From Oryzomonas sp. (GTDB lineage Bacteria > Desulfobacterota > Desulfuromonadia > Geobacterales > Pseudopelobacteraceae), in NCBI GenBank assembly GCA_031292255.1, contig JARLHN010000029.1, forward strand, positions 62,001 to 126,000: 64,000 nucleotides of DNA, written 5' to 3'. The notes beneath the pieces were generated by a model. That model was not told the origin of the DNA. It made no database searches and saw only the letters and a program-made list of their open reading frames with translations. Every line of letters starts with the position of its first letter. Position 1 is the first letter of the stretch. Below, piece after piece: positions 27,237 to 36,795 of this stretch. The position numbers and the translations under genes are program-made.

Positions 27237-27890
27237 TCAAATCAATGCAATCACTTCCTTCACGCACTTGTCGATCCCCTCGCACACCTCGGAGATGCGC
27301 TGCGCCAGCATGTAGGCCGGGGTGGAAACGATCTTGTTCGCGCGGTCCGCGACGAATTCGGTGACCGGGCACACCTGATGCCTGGCACCGGTTTTTTCGA
27401 GCTCTGCCGCCGTGCCCTCGTCATTGCCGATGGTCAGGGTCGGCCCCTTGTCCTTGCCCAACACTGCCGCCACAACAGCCGGAGCGATGCAGATGGCGCC
27501 GATCGGCTTGCCGGCCGCGGACATCTCCCTGAGCAGGCGCGCCACCTCGGGATGGACCGTCGCGCCGGCCCCCTTGGCGGCAAAATCGCACAGGTTCTTG
27601 ACCGCCCCGAATCCGCCGGGAAGAACAACGGCATCCAGGTCGGCCGCCGATACGGCCTTGATGTCGCGGATATCGCCCCGGGCAATACGGGCGGCCTCGA
27701 CCAGTGCATTGCGCTTGTTCCCCGTTTCCTGCATGGTCAGGTGATCGGTCTCGGGGAAATCGACATCGGGCGCCATGCAGACCGCCTCGGCGCCATTCCG
27801 GTCAATGGCCAACAGCGCAAAGACCGCCTCATGAATCTCGCTGCCGTCGCGCACACCGCAGCCCGAAAGTATCACGCCGACCTTTTTCAT
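27237..27890 (-). CDS. elbB: Isoprenoid biosynthesis glyoxalase ElbB
   Basis: DJ-1/PfpI-superfamily protein of 217 residues. It opens with MKKVGVILSGCGVRDGSEIHE, the ElbB signature, and has the VVLPGGFGAVKNLCDFA and GAICIAPAVVAAVLG blocks around the nucleophile-elbow Cys. E. coli ElbB shows glyoxalase activity and has been linked to isoprenoid production; the physiological role is uncertain. AAAGGAGG lies 8 bases before the ATG. It stands alone between the permease and the M48 gene, with a terminator after it. Confidence 0.93.
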   Translation of the reverse strand: MKKVGVILSGCGVRDGSEIHEAVFALLAIDRNGAEAVCMAPDVDFPETDHLTMQETGNKRNALVEAARIARGDIRDIKAVSAADLDAVVLPGGFGAVKNLCDFAAKGAGATVHPEVARLLREMSAAGKPIGAICIAPAVVAAVLGKDKGPTLTIGNDEGTAAELEKTGARHQVCPVTEFVADRANKIVSTPAYMLAQRISEVCEGIDKCVKEVIALI

Positions 27891-28077
27891 ACCCTTTCCT
27901 CCTTTGGTTTTGGTTTCAACCTGAAACGGCTTTTAGACCCAAGAACAACTTGAAATATCACGAACATTAAAAAATTACAGCAACATGGTAATTCTGCGGA
28001 TAGGTCACAATCAAGATGTTTTTTTCGTGTCCTCCGTGAAAAGGCTATTGTGACACAACTTCACCGGATGGCAAGAG

Positions 28078-28097
28078 ACGGGGATTATCGTCCCCGT
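28078..28097 (-). terminator. Weak terminator-like hairpin after the NCS2-type permease
   Basis: ACGGGGA / TCCCCGT with a six-base loop lies 36 bases after the permease stop. There is no clear T-run, so the assignment is tentative. The rest of the 243-base gap up to elbB holds a fragment CGTGTCCTCCGTG resembling the dispersed fold-back arms, and nothing else recognised. Confidence 0.3.
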
Positions 28098-28133
28098 TCC
28101 GGCAGCCGTCACAGCATAGCCGGCCGCCGAATG

Positions 28134-29699
28134 CTACGCCTCGGTGCCGCTGCTTACTGCCTCTTTTCCACGGCTGTAGAAGTGGAGCGCAACCAGCAGA
28201 AGCGCCGAAACAAGGTATGCGAGTGCATACGCCTTGGCTGCGCCGAGTCCAAACCTGTTCTGCACACCGGAAGGGGCGAGGACATAGGCATGGATAACGC
28301 CGAAAAACGACAGCAGGGCTGCGACTGCCGCCCATATCGCTGCCTTCAAAAACACCCTCTCCACAACGAACACCATCATTGCCGAGAGCACCATCCCAGT
28401 CAACAGGAACCCCTGGCTCAGGGAGATGATACCGTAGATATACAGGTCATTCCCGAATTTTGGCGCAACGTCGTACAGACTCGTGCCCGCTTTTCGCAGC
28501 GTTGTATCAATCAGCAGCAGTGCCCACGCAGCCAGCGACGGCATAAGTCCAAGGGTCACCGCCACCGCATGTTTCCGGGGGACCTCGGTGAACGCCTGGG
28601 CCGTAATGATGAGCCCGATCCAGAGTAGAATCCCGATCATTGCCTCCAGCGGCACGACCCTCAGCACCAGAGTCACCCCCCCGATCAGGCAGAGCACTGT
28701 GATCACCATCCCGTTAAGAAGCGAATACCCACACCGGGCTCCCATGGCTTTCCACCCCGGGTGGCCTATGTAGATCGTTGTGGGGAACGGGTTGCCCAAA
28801 CAAGCCGCCACGATGGACCCCAGGCCATTGACCAGAAGGGACGACCGGGTGTCGTAGCGGTCACCTGCTGCCTCCGCACTCTCCAGATTTTGCAGTGAGC
28901 CGACCACGTTGAAGAGCGCCATCGGCACAATAACGGAAAAATACTTCCAGCCCTGGCCGTTGACGAGAAACGCGAACATGTCGCTGAAGGCGGGGTGGGG
29001 CAGATGCACAGCAAAGACGTACGGTTCCTCCAGCGGCTGGAAAAACTGGTAACCGCACCACCTGAGTATCCATCCTATGGCGACACCAAGAAGCACGGCA
29101 ATGAATCCCCCGGGAATACGCAGCGGCAGTTTGACCTGGCTGCCGTAGACCATGATCACGAACAGCGCCGGCACCAGGGCAACCGCCGGCATGGCGAAAA
29201 TCTGGAACACGAACCCCATCGAGATGAAGGTTACGGCAATGCCCGCCAGGGACGAGAGCAGTGCGGCACGCGGTGTGTGCAGACGCAGCCAGTCGCCTGC
29301 AAATGCTCCTGCGCATTCGAGGATGGCGCTGGCGAGACAGGCGAACAGCCCCGCTTGCCAGGCGAGGTAAGGGTTCTTGGTTTCGAAATAGATCGGGGCG
29401 ATGATAAGAAATATGAACGCAATGAGGCTGACGGTGTTGATGCCGTAAGGGAGGGCCGTCACATCCGTCCGCCCTGTTTTCATGGCCAGGCGTCGCGCCT
29501 GCCAACTATAGAAGGCATTACCGAAGAGTATTGACAGCGCCGCTCCCGGGAGAATCCTGCCATATACCAATTCAGGCGGCATTCCGCATACCTTGCCACA
29601 GAGCACGGCGATCAGCATCAACTGCAACAGGTTGTCTACGAACAGGCCGCAAAACCCGTCAATGTCGCCCGATACGAACCAGCCTGCTTTCATGGACAT
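28134..29699 (-). CDS. NCS2/AzgA-like permease family protein
   Basis: Multi-pass inner membrane transporter of 521 residues with about 12-14 hydrophobic segments. The start SGDIDGFCGLFVDNLLQL, TALPYGINTVS and GSLQNLESAEAAGDRYDTRSS, plus LGNPFPTTIYIGHPGWK, fit the nucleobase transporter (NCS2/SulP fold) family, in particular the uncharacterised AzgA-like branch. Substrate cannot be told: purines, pyrimidines and other anions are possible. AGGAG lies 5 bases before the ATG at 29699. Lies 77 bases after the M16 peptidase gene and may be read through from it. Confidence 0.75.
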   Translation of the reverse strand: MSMKAGWFVSGDIDGFCGLFVDNLLQLMLIAVLCGKVCGMPPELVYGRILPGAALSILFGNAFYSWQARRLAMKTGRTDVTALPYGINTVSLIAFIFLIIAPIYFETKNPYLAWQAGLFACLASAILECAGAFAGDWLRLHTPRAALLSSLAGIAVTFISMGFVFQIFAMPAVALVPALFVIMVYGSQVKLPLRIPGGFIAVLLGVAIGWILRWCGYQFFQPLEEPYVFAVHLPHPAFSDMFAFLVNGQGWKYFSVIVPMALFNVVGSLQNLESAEAAGDRYDTRSSLLVNGLGSIVAACLGNPFPTTIYIGHPGWKAMGARCGYSLLNGMVITVLCLIGGVTLVLRVVPLEAMIGILLWIGLIITAQAFTEVPRKHAVAVTLGLMPSLAAWALLLIDTTLRKAGTSLYDVAPKFGNDLYIYGIISLSQGFLLTGMVLSAMMVFVVERVFLKAAIWAAVAALLSFFGVIHAYVLAPSGVQNRFGLGAAKAYALAYLVSALLLVALHFYSRGKEAVSSGTEA

Positions 29700-29776
29700 G
29701 GGTACTCCTTATGATGAGGTAACGCTGCACCAAGCGGCCTTCATGCGTCATTCCAGGCACCTCACGCTCACGCGCA

Positions 29777-32443
29777 TTATCGCGGTTCCGGGCCGCTGGT
29801 GACCTGCACAAACCCCCCAGGCCTGATCCATCTCGAAAAAGCGGACCTGACCTGGGTAGCCGTTACCCCCAGATATATGTTGGCCGCGCGGGTAGGCTCG
29901 TCCAACGGCAGATCCATTTGCGAGAGATGGAGCAGCCCCAGGGCAATACCGGAGGTGCTGGTATTGGACAACAATACCTGGTGGACAAGGAGGTTCTTCG
30001 CCTGGGACAGCTCCTCAGGGGTTACAGGATTCACCTGCATGTCCGCCAGGTCCCGCTCTATGATCAAGCGGGCTTTCGAGACATTTTGGGGATTGCAGCC
30101 GTATTCCGCTCCAAAACTGGAGCGCGTTTTACCGATATTGAGAAAGGCTTCCACCGAATAGACCAAGCCGTTATTCTCGCGGAGATCGTGATAGAGCCTC
30201 GTCGCATAGAACGCCCCGGTGAGGATGTGGAGGCCGACTTGCAAGGGATAGTAATCGGGGTGTGAGCGGGTTACGCCGAGCGTCTCTTCGAGCGTCACCT
30301 CATCCTGCACCCTGCTTTTGTTGGGAACCACCACTGCTGCCGGTTTGTTGTCGGCTATCGGTTGGTTCTCGGTTTCAGGCTTGGGGCCGCCTGCCTTCCA
30401 GTCGCCAAAATATTTTTCGATGGTTGCCCTGGCCTCTTCCGGGGTTATGTTCCCGACGACCACGATGGTCGTCACGTCGGGCCGGAAAACGGTATGATAA
30501 TAGTCCGCGACATTCGCCAGGGTCAATTTGTCCACCGTTTCCGGCTTGGCATAACGGAGCGCCGGGTCATCCTTCGGGTAGAGCGCCGTTTTGAGTGCCC
30601 GGCCGACAAGCCATTTCGGGCTTTTTTCCTGGCCGGCAAGGAGCGCAGAGGTTTCCTTCCGTACAACCTTGAAGGACTCCTCCGAAAGCGCGGGATTAAT
30701 CAGATTGTCTGCTATAAGTGCCACACCGCGGTCAAAATGCCCCTTCAAGGTCTGAAGAGAGAATACGGTTCCCACCTCGGCATCGGCGGCGATCTCATCC
30801 AGTGCGGTTTGAAAACCCAGGCGATCCATGGTTTTGCTGCCATAGGAAAAAAGCCCTCCCAGGATCTCGTCCACCCCATCCTTGCCGGGGAGCGCTTCCA
30901 GTCCCGGATTGTTTTTTACCCGTCCATACAGGGTTACCGCATCGCTGGCCCTGGTCGTCTTTACGATCAGGCGTATACCGTTTTTGAGCTTCAGATCGGC
31001 TGGTTCTTCCTTCGTAACCACAACCTTGCGAGGCATGGTGACATGGGCGGCCCACACGGGGAGTTTCACCCGCTTCACCCGCTTGGGGGCGAAAGATTCA
31101 TTCGTGCGGCTGAAACCTCCGGACGCCACGGGGCTGCCGGACTGCCTGGGCGTCATGATCGCGGTGATGGCCGTGTCATTGACCAGGAATTGCCGCGCGA
31201 CGCGATTGACATCCGCAACGGTAACGTGACCTATGGCCTTGATGTCATCGTCGGGCGAAGAGTGCCCTTCCAGGGCAAGGGCTTGCGACCATGCGGAGGC
31301 CAATCCCTCGACCGAGTTCTTTTGAAATTCGGCCTGGGCGATCTCATGGCGCTTGGCGGCTTCCACCAGCTCAGCGGGGACGCCGTTAGTTACATACTCC
31401 CGGATGATCCTCCTGATGGTCTCCACCATGGGCCGGCCGTCCTCCCCCTGGGGAAATGCCGCCAGGGCAAAACCGTATCCCATCTTGGGCAAGGCGTAAC
31501 TGTCAAAGCTCGCAGAGAGCGCCTTTCCTTCCGGGACAAGGGCATAGAGGTTGGCGCGCCGGCTGGACAGGACATCCGACAATACCATCCCGGCGGCATA
31601 ATCGGGGCTCTCCAGCCCCGGGAACCGGTATGCGGTTACCGCCAGCCCATAGGACAGATCCGAGTCAAGCTCCAGTTCGGCAGGCTTGAGGGGAGACAGG
31701 TCAATGGGGGTGCGGCTCGGCAGCTTTTTCCCGGGGATCGATCCGAACAGGCGCTTGACCATCGCCAGGGTTCGTTGCGGGTCAACATTGCCCACGATGA
31801 CCAGGATCGCGTTGTTCGGCGCATACCAGTCATTGTGGAACGTCTTGAGCATGGCGCCGGTCGTTTTGTCGAATGAAGGCACCGTGCCAAGGGCGTCATG
31901 CTCGTAAGGGGACCCCTCGAACAGCTTGCCCAGCAGACGGGTGCTCAGGATATACTCGGGATCGGACAGGTCCTGAACCACCTCCTGCTCGATGGCCCCG
32001 CGCTCCTCTCCCCATGCCTTGTCGGAATCGAGGATTCCGCGCATCCGCACCGCCTCCACGTGAAGAGCGGTCTCCATGTCTTCAACCGGCACGGTAAAGA
32101 AGTATTGCGTCAGGGACTGTTCGGTTTGGGCGTTGAAATTCCCCCCCATGGCAGCGATTATGGATGACAACTGATCGGAGGAAAGCCCCGGACTGCCACG
32201 GAACATCATGTGTTCCTGGGCATGCGCCATCCCCGGAAAACCGGGAGGGGCCTCGTTTGAGCCGACGAGGTAGTTGACCTGGGTCGTGACGACCGGGGCC
32301 AGTGAGTTCTGAACGATGACCACCCGCAGACCATTTTTCAGGGTAGCCCTGGTAACCTCGCCGCATAATGCGGGGTTAGCTCCGGCAAGGAGAAAGACGG
32401 CCAAGGCGATAACGAGCCCGACATATTTGTTGATCCTGTTCAT
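29777..32443 (-). CDS. Secreted M16 family zinc metallopeptidase, two-unit form
   Basis: Pitrilysin-type protease of 888 residues, a fused pair of M16 units. A signal peptide (about 1-28, ending ANPALCG) leads into the active half with the inverted zinc motif HAQEH (H74, E77, H78) and the downstream Glu in EERGAIEQEVV. The second half (from about 480) lacks the zinc motif but has the R/Y-type substrate-binding end (FYATRLYHDLRENNGLVYSV), so the two halves form one chamber. GGGGGAGGG lies before the ATG. It is the last peptidase gene of the metal-uptake region; it needs zinc itself. Confidence 0.92.
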   Translation of the reverse strand: MNRINKYVGLVIALAVFLLAGANPALCGEVTRATLKNGLRVVIVQNSLAPVVTTQVNYLVGSNEAPPGFPGMAHAQEHMMFRGSPGLSSDQLSSIIAAMGGNFNAQTEQSLTQYFFTVPVEDMETALHVEAVRMRGILDSDKAWGEERGAIEQEVVQDLSDPEYILSTRLLGKLFEGSPYEHDALGTVPSFDKTTGAMLKTFHNDWYAPNNAILVIVGNVDPQRTLAMVKRLFGSIPGKKLPSRTPIDLSPLKPAELELDSDLSYGLAVTAYRFPGLESPDYAAGMVLSDVLSSRRANLYALVPEGKALSASFDSYALPKMGYGFALAAFPQGEDGRPMVETIRRIIREYVTNGVPAELVEAAKRHEIAQAEFQKNSVEGLASAWSQALALEGHSSPDDDIKAIGHVTVADVNRVARQFLVNDTAITAIMTPRQSGSPVASGGFSRTNESFAPKRVKRVKLPVWAAHVTMPRKVVVTKEEPADLKLKNGIRLIVKTTRASDAVTLYGRVKNNPGLEALPGKDGVDEILGGLFSYGSKTMDRLGFQTALDEIAADAEVGTVFSLQTLKGHFDRGVALIADNLINPALSEESFKVVRKETSALLAGQEKSPKWLVGRALKTALYPKDDPALRYAKPETVDKLTLANVADYYHTVFRPDVTTIVVVGNITPEEARATIEKYFGDWKAGGPKPETENQPIADNKPAAVVVPNKSRVQDEVTLEETLGVTRSHPDYYPLQVGLHILTGAFYATRLYHDLRENNGLVYSVEAFLNIGKTRSSFGAEYGCNPQNVSKARLIIERDLADMQVNPVTPEELSQAKNLLVHQVLLSNTSTSGIALGLLHLSQMDLPLDEPTRAANIYLGVTATQVRSAFSRWIRPGGFVQVTSGPEPR

Positions 32444-32482
32444 TAATCCCTCCCCCGCAACTTGCAGACTGTTTAAAAAATG

Positions 32483-32687
32483 AGGTTGTTCAAAAATAGT
32501 CAGATCGTCGCACCCGCAGTATAATCGCCTCAGGCGATTATCGGTGACGGAGCGCCAGCGGAGTTCATCCCGAAGGGACAGAACCGGAACGGTTCAGCTA
32601 AAGGCACAGAGGGAGGCGTGAGCCTCGCTACGCCGCACGAAAGAGCCTTCGAGGATGGCGGCGAGACGGCTGTTTTTCAACAACCTT
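32483..32687. repeat. 205-bp fold-back repeat
   Basis: The ends AGGTTGTTCAAAAATAG (from 32483) and CTGTTTTTCAACAACCT (to 32687) are inverted repeats with two mismatches and resemble those of the 5849-5992 element. Inside is a perfect palindrome ATAATCGCC-TCA-GGCGATTAT (32521-32541). It fills nearly the whole 250-base gap between the M16 gene and the znuA-like gene and almost touches the latter's stop codon. Confidence 0.7.
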
Positions 32688-32693
32688 CCAAGC

Positions 32694-33665
32694 TTACTTA
32701 CACTGCAAACCGGTCCTCAGATTGTCAAGGTTCTTTTTCATCAGGGAGATGAAGGTTACGCCGTGATCCAGATCATCCTTACTGATATTATGGGCGCCAT
32801 GAAGCAAAAGTACGGTCGCCCCGGTCTCCATGGCGATCACCTCCGAGACGCGCGGCGAAAGAAGCTCCTCGCTGTAAACGAACTTCAGGTCCATGGCTTT
32901 CACCTGCTTGACGAGCGCGATCAGTTTGGCCGGCGTCGGTTCGGCATCGGCGTTTACCGCCGAGGCGGACTCATACCGGAGACCGTAGCGGTGGGCAAGA
33001 TAGCCGAAGGCGTAGTGGCCGCCATGCAGGAATACCCGCTTGGCGCAGGTGGACAGCCCGGTCCGGTAATCGTCGTCGAGCCTCTTCAGTTCCGCCTTAT
33101 AAGCAGCGGCATTGGCCAGGTAATACGCCTTATTGGCCGGGTCCCTGGCAACCAAAGCCCCGGCGATGTTGTCCACCATGATCTGCGCGTTACCGAAGTC
33201 AAGCCAGATGTGCGGGTCCATGCCGCCACCATGGTGGTGGTGCCCCGTGCCGTCGTGGCCATCGTGTTCGTCCTCCCCACCCTCCTCCCGGCCTGCCTTG
33301 AGAAAGGTAACGCCCCTGCTTGAGTCAACCAGCGCCACGTTCCCGGCATTCAGGCCTTTGACGAAATTCATCGCCCAGGGCTCCATGTACTCGTTGGTAA
33401 AGACGAAAAGGTCTGCCTTGGTGATCCTGGCGGCATCGTCCGGTTTTGGTTCAAAGGAGTGCGCCTCGACGCCCGGAGGGAGGATCAGGCTGACATCCGC
33501 CTTGTCCCCGCCGATGGTCCGGGCAAAATCGTACAGTGGAAACAGGGTCGTCACAACAACCAGCTTTTTCCGGGCCGAAGGGGAAGACGGCGCCTCCTTT
33601 TTCTGGCAGGCGCACACCAGCGTCAGGCAGACGAACAAGATTACGGCGAACGATATACGCTTCAT
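32694..33665 (-). CDS. znuA: Zinc ABC transporter substrate-binding lipoprotein with His-rich loop
   Basis: Cluster A-I metal-binding protein of 323 residues. The signal peptide ends in a lipobox, LVCAC (C20), so it is lipid anchored. The mature part starts KLVVVTTLFPLYDFARTIGG and has the metal ligand region GVEAHSFEPKP. A flexible His/Asp-rich loop (EDEHDGHDGTGHHHHGGGMD, about 131-150) precedes DPHIWLDF; this loop is a mark of zinc rather than manganese binding proteins. It is encoded away from the ABC genes, past the S9 peptidase, and is a second binding protein for the same or a related importer. Confidence 0.88.
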   Translation of the reverse strand: MKRISFAVILFVCLTLVCACQKKEAPSSPSARKKLVVVTTLFPLYDFARTIGGDKADVSLILPPGVEAHSFEPKPDDAARITKADLFVFTNEYMEPWAMNFVKGLNAGNVALVDSSRGVTFLKAGREEGGEDEHDGHDGTGHHHHGGGMDPHIWLDFGNAQIMVDNIAGALVARDPANKAYYLANAAAYKAELKRLDDDYRTGLSTCAKRVFLHGGHYAFGYLAHRYGLRYESASAVNADAEPTPAKLIALVKQVKAMDLKFVYSEELLSPRVSEVIAMETGATVLLLHGAHNISKDDLDHGVTFISLMKKNLDNLRTGLQCK

Positions 33666-33747
33666 GCGTGAGTCTCCAGTAATTGAATTATTTCCTGAAT
33701 CTGAGAAGACGTCACGGATTCAGGTTATTTTTAACATGGCGGTCAGT

Positions 33748-33877
33748 AACCGCAACGACGCAAAGGGCGCAAAGAAATTGAACTGTTTATGAAAATAAAG
33801 ACTCCGACCAAACAGGTGATAGACTTTAATAAGACAACTGACCGATTTTCCACCGCGTACTTTGCGTCTTTGCGGTT
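33748..33877. repeat. Fold-back element with AACCGCAACGACGCAAAG-type arms
   Basis: AACCGCAACGACGCAAAG (33748-33765) pairs with CTTTGCGTCTTTGCGGTT (33860-33877) with one mismatch; the interior is AT-rich. It separates the S9 peptidase gene from the znuA-like gene and could act as a transcript end. Confidence 0.65.
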
Positions 33878-33893
33878 CAAATGCTTTTCAGAT

Positions 33894-35810
33894 TTATTTA
33901 CCGAGGTACTGACTGAAAAATGCCTCCATGGCGCCATAAAAGTCGAACTGATTTTCCTCATTGTGGAAACCGTGCCCCTCGTTCTCCTTGACCATATACT
34001 GAACCGCAACACCGCGTTTCCTTAATGCCTCAACCATCTGGTCGGATTCGTTCTTGTTCACACGGGGATCGTTGGTTCCCTGTGCGACGAAAAGCGGTGT
34101 TTTAATCCTGTCGGCATGGAAGACCGGAGAAGACGCGTTCAGCAGCTCCTTGTCCTTTTCCGGATCGCCGACCATTTCATGCATCATCTTCAGATACGGC
34201 GCCCAGTAAGGGGGAATGGACTTCATGAAGGTGAAAAGGTTCGCGACGCCGACATAGTCCACAGCGGCGGCATAGAGGTCGGGGGTAAAGGTCACGCCGG
34301 CCAACGTGGCATAGCCTCCATAGCTTCCGCCATAGATGCCGACACGTTTGGGATCGGCAATACCTTCGCGGATGAGCCACGCGACACCGTCGGTGATGTC
34401 GTCCTGCATGGTCCGCCCCCACTGTTTGAAGCTTTTTTCCCAGAAAGCCCTGCCGTAACCCGTGGAACCTCGATAGTTAATCTGGAAAACGGCAAACCCC
34501 CGGTTGGCCAGAAACTGGATTTCAGGATTAAAACCCCAGGAATCGCGACTCCAGGGACCGCCGTGAGGATTGACGATAACAGGGAGATTCCTGGCCTCGC
34601 GATTAAGGGGAAGTGTCAGATAGCCGTTAATCTTCAGGCCGTCCCTCGTTGTATAGGTTACGGCTTGCGTGGTTGCCATATGAGCCGGATCGATGCGGGG
34701 ATTGATCTCCCCGAGAGTCGTCAGAGTGTCCGACCTGGCGGAATAGACGTAGCGGGTACCGGGAGTACGGTCGCTGTAGGCTGCCACAATGAACATGTCT
34801 TCAGCGAGATTTTCATTCTGGATGACCACCTCATAGCCGGGCAGTTTCCCTTGAAGCCGGGCAAAGAGGGCTTTGGTTTCAGGGTCGAAGAAATGCCGCT
34901 GTTCCTTCCAGGTGTTGAAATTTGCCTGGGTGAGCACCTTGCGTTTGTGGGAAAAGGACGCGCCATCGAGGTCCACATCGGGATTTTCAAAGAGTGGTTT
35001 TGATTCTTCGCCACTGTCCGGATCGAGAATCACGAGCGCCGTCTTATCCCGTCCGCGGTTTGAGAGGGCATAGAGAGATTTATTGTCGAAGGTGAAGAAC
35101 AACGGCGCCACCGTGGTGCGGAAGTCCGTGGTCAGTACGGTCTTGAAAGGGTCCTTCTCCGAAGAACGAGACAGGAGGCTGGTGTTCACGCCATCGGTCG
35201 TCGTGGCGATGCGGACCCGGCCCGCATGGTCGGTAAGCCACTGCGTGATGTTGCCCGGATTCTGCGCCACCAGCGTGGAATCACCGGTGATCACGTTGAT
35301 CCGATACACGTCGAAAACCTTCGAATCCCTTTTGTTGTGTTGTACCAGCACATGGTCAGGGTCGTCTCGCAGATCGTCCACGATGGATGCCCGGATCTTT
35401 GGAAGCGGTGTAAGATCCTTTACCTTGCCGCTTAGCACATCAACGGAGACAACATGATAGTTTTCGTCCCCGCCGAAGTCTTTGACATAGAGGATGTGGC
35501 TGTTCCCCTTCCAGAAGAAGCCTGCGATATCACGCTCCGTCTCCTCGGTGAGGCGCCTGGCCCTGTTAAAATCCGGCGCTGTGCCGTCCGGCGGCAGGAG
35601 CACCACATGCAGGTTTTCCCGTCGTTTGTAAGGCTGCATGAAGCCAAGCGTTTTCCCGTCAGGAGAGAGACGGAAGAATGAGCGGTCCGGCTTGCCGAAA
35701 AAGTCCCGCACATCGTAGCGCTTCAAGGGTTCCGAGGCCATGACGGGACTGGCGATAATGGATAACAGCACGACGTTGCAAATGCTGTTTGCGAGTGAGG
35801 TATGCCTCAT
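33894..35810 (-). CDS. Periplasmic S9 family prolyl oligopeptidase-like peptidase
   Basis: Serine peptidase of 638 residues. A signal peptide (about 1-25, ending PVMA-SEP) precedes a beta-propeller (about 30-375) with repeats such as RLSPDGKTLGFMQPY, then an alpha/beta-hydrolase domain. The nucleophile Ser lies in YGGSYGGYATLAG, the acid in FVAQGTNDPRVNKNES and the His in ENEGHGFHNEENQ. The family cuts short peptides, often with acyl- or prolyl-specificity. It follows the metal permease gene by 96 bases and is probably in that transcript; the link to metal uptake is not obvious. GGAG precedes the ATG. Confidence 0.92.
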   Translation of the reverse strand: MRHTSLANSICNVVLLSIIASPVMASEPLKRYDVRDFFGKPDRSFFRLSPDGKTLGFMQPYKRRENLHVVLLPPDGTAPDFNRARRLTEETERDIAGFFWKGNSHILYVKDFGGDENYHVVSVDVLSGKVKDLTPLPKIRASIVDDLRDDPDHVLVQHNKRDSKVFDVYRINVITGDSTLVAQNPGNITQWLTDHAGRVRIATTTDGVNTSLLSRSSEKDPFKTVLTTDFRTTVAPLFFTFDNKSLYALSNRGRDKTALVILDPDSGEESKPLFENPDVDLDGASFSHKRKVLTQANFNTWKEQRHFFDPETKALFARLQGKLPGYEVVIQNENLAEDMFIVAAYSDRTPGTRYVYSARSDTLTTLGEINPRIDPAHMATTQAVTYTTRDGLKINGYLTLPLNREARNLPVIVNPHGGPWSRDSWGFNPEIQFLANRGFAVFQINYRGSTGYGRAFWEKSFKQWGRTMQDDITDGVAWLIREGIADPKRVGIYGGSYGGYATLAGVTFTPDLYAAAVDYVGVANLFTFMKSIPPYWAPYLKMMHEMVGDPEKDKELLNASSPVFHADRIKTPLFVAQGTNDPRVNKNESDQMVEALRKRGVAVQYMVKENEGHGFHNEENQFDFYGAMEAFFSQYLGK

Positions 35811-35906
35811 CTAGGTACTCCTTGCAGGGAATCCGGCATGGTGTTGCCACCAAGTGCCGCATATTTTCGAATGTAACATACTCTGCCTGCTTTGTCCTGT
35901 CGGGTC

Positions 35907-36794
35907 TTATCCGGCAGCCGTGGTCCTGCGGGAGATGATGATAGCGGCAACACTCCAGGCTACCGCGTAAAGCGCCCCCAGAAGGACGACATCCGTGGGG
36001 CCTACAGGCAAGTCCCACGTATACGCAATGAGAAACCCCAACAATGCGACCACGCCGCCAATCAAGGAAGCCATTATGGTGAACTGGTGCATAGTGCGGG
36101 CAAACAGGTGAGCCGTCAAAGCGGGAATCAGCAGGAACCCGAATGCGATCAACGGGCCGACACTAAGCACCGCCATGGAAACGGTCAGGCCGATGAGGAC
36201 ATAGAGCACCACGTCCCATAAAACGACCTTTTTCCGCATTATGATCGCCGTTTCGCGGTCGAACGATACGAGGAGCAGTTCTTTGTGGAATAGTCCCAGG
36301 ATCGCAACCACGAGCGCAAGCGTTGCTGCGGTCAGCACGAGATCCGAATTTGAGATGGTGATGACTTCCCCTTTCATCATATCCAGCCAACCGATCTCAC
36401 CATAGGGATTCTTCGCCAGCAATAGGATACTCAATGCGGATGCCACGACATAGGCAGTGCCGAGCCGCCCCTCGGGTTGTCCGCGGCCGCGTCGTTCCAG
36501 AAACGCCAACAGTAGAATCGCGGACAACGAGAATGTCACCGAGCCGATGAAGGCGAGCGTGTGAGCGCTGTGCGAGCTGTGTTCGGCCAGCTTGAAACCG
36601 AACCACATGGGTAAGGAAAGTGCGATGGCAACACCGGTCGAGGAGATCTGCGGCAGCGCCACGCCCATGAACACGAGCCGGCGCACCACGAGAAATACGC
36701 CGACGAGTGGACAAGCGAGCCCGACGAGCACGCTCGTGTAGATTGAATTGCGCAACAGAAAATCAGGCGAGAGAATTTGAGAGAGTGTTTCCAT
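35907..36794 (-). CDS. znuB: Zinc/manganese ABC transporter permease
   Basis: Integral membrane subunit of 295 residues, ABC-3 family, with about eight helices. It begins METLSQILSPDFLLRNSIYTSVLVG and shows LVVRRLVFMGVALPQISSTGVA (the usual ABC-contact coupling region), and VSMAVLSVGPLIAFGFLLIPA. The frame stays open upstream within znuC, but the ATG at 36794 has GGGGGAAG before it and lies two bases after the znuC stop, so it is the true start. It works with the ATPase at 36796 and one or both binding proteins. Confidence 0.93.
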   Translation of the reverse strand: METLSQILSPDFLLRNSIYTSVLVGLACPLVGVFLVVRRLVFMGVALPQISSTGVAIALSLPMWFGFKLAEHSSHSAHTLAFIGSVTFSLSAILLLAFLERRGRGQPEGRLGTAYVVASALSILLLAKNPYGEIGWLDMMKGEVITISNSDLVLTAATLALVVAILGLFHKELLLVSFDRETAIIMRKKVVLWDVVLYVLIGLTVSMAVLSVGPLIAFGFLLIPALTAHLFARTMHQFTIMASLIGGVVALLGFLIAYTWDLPVGPTDVVLLGALYAVAWSVAAIIISRRTTAAG

Positions 36795-36795
36795 A

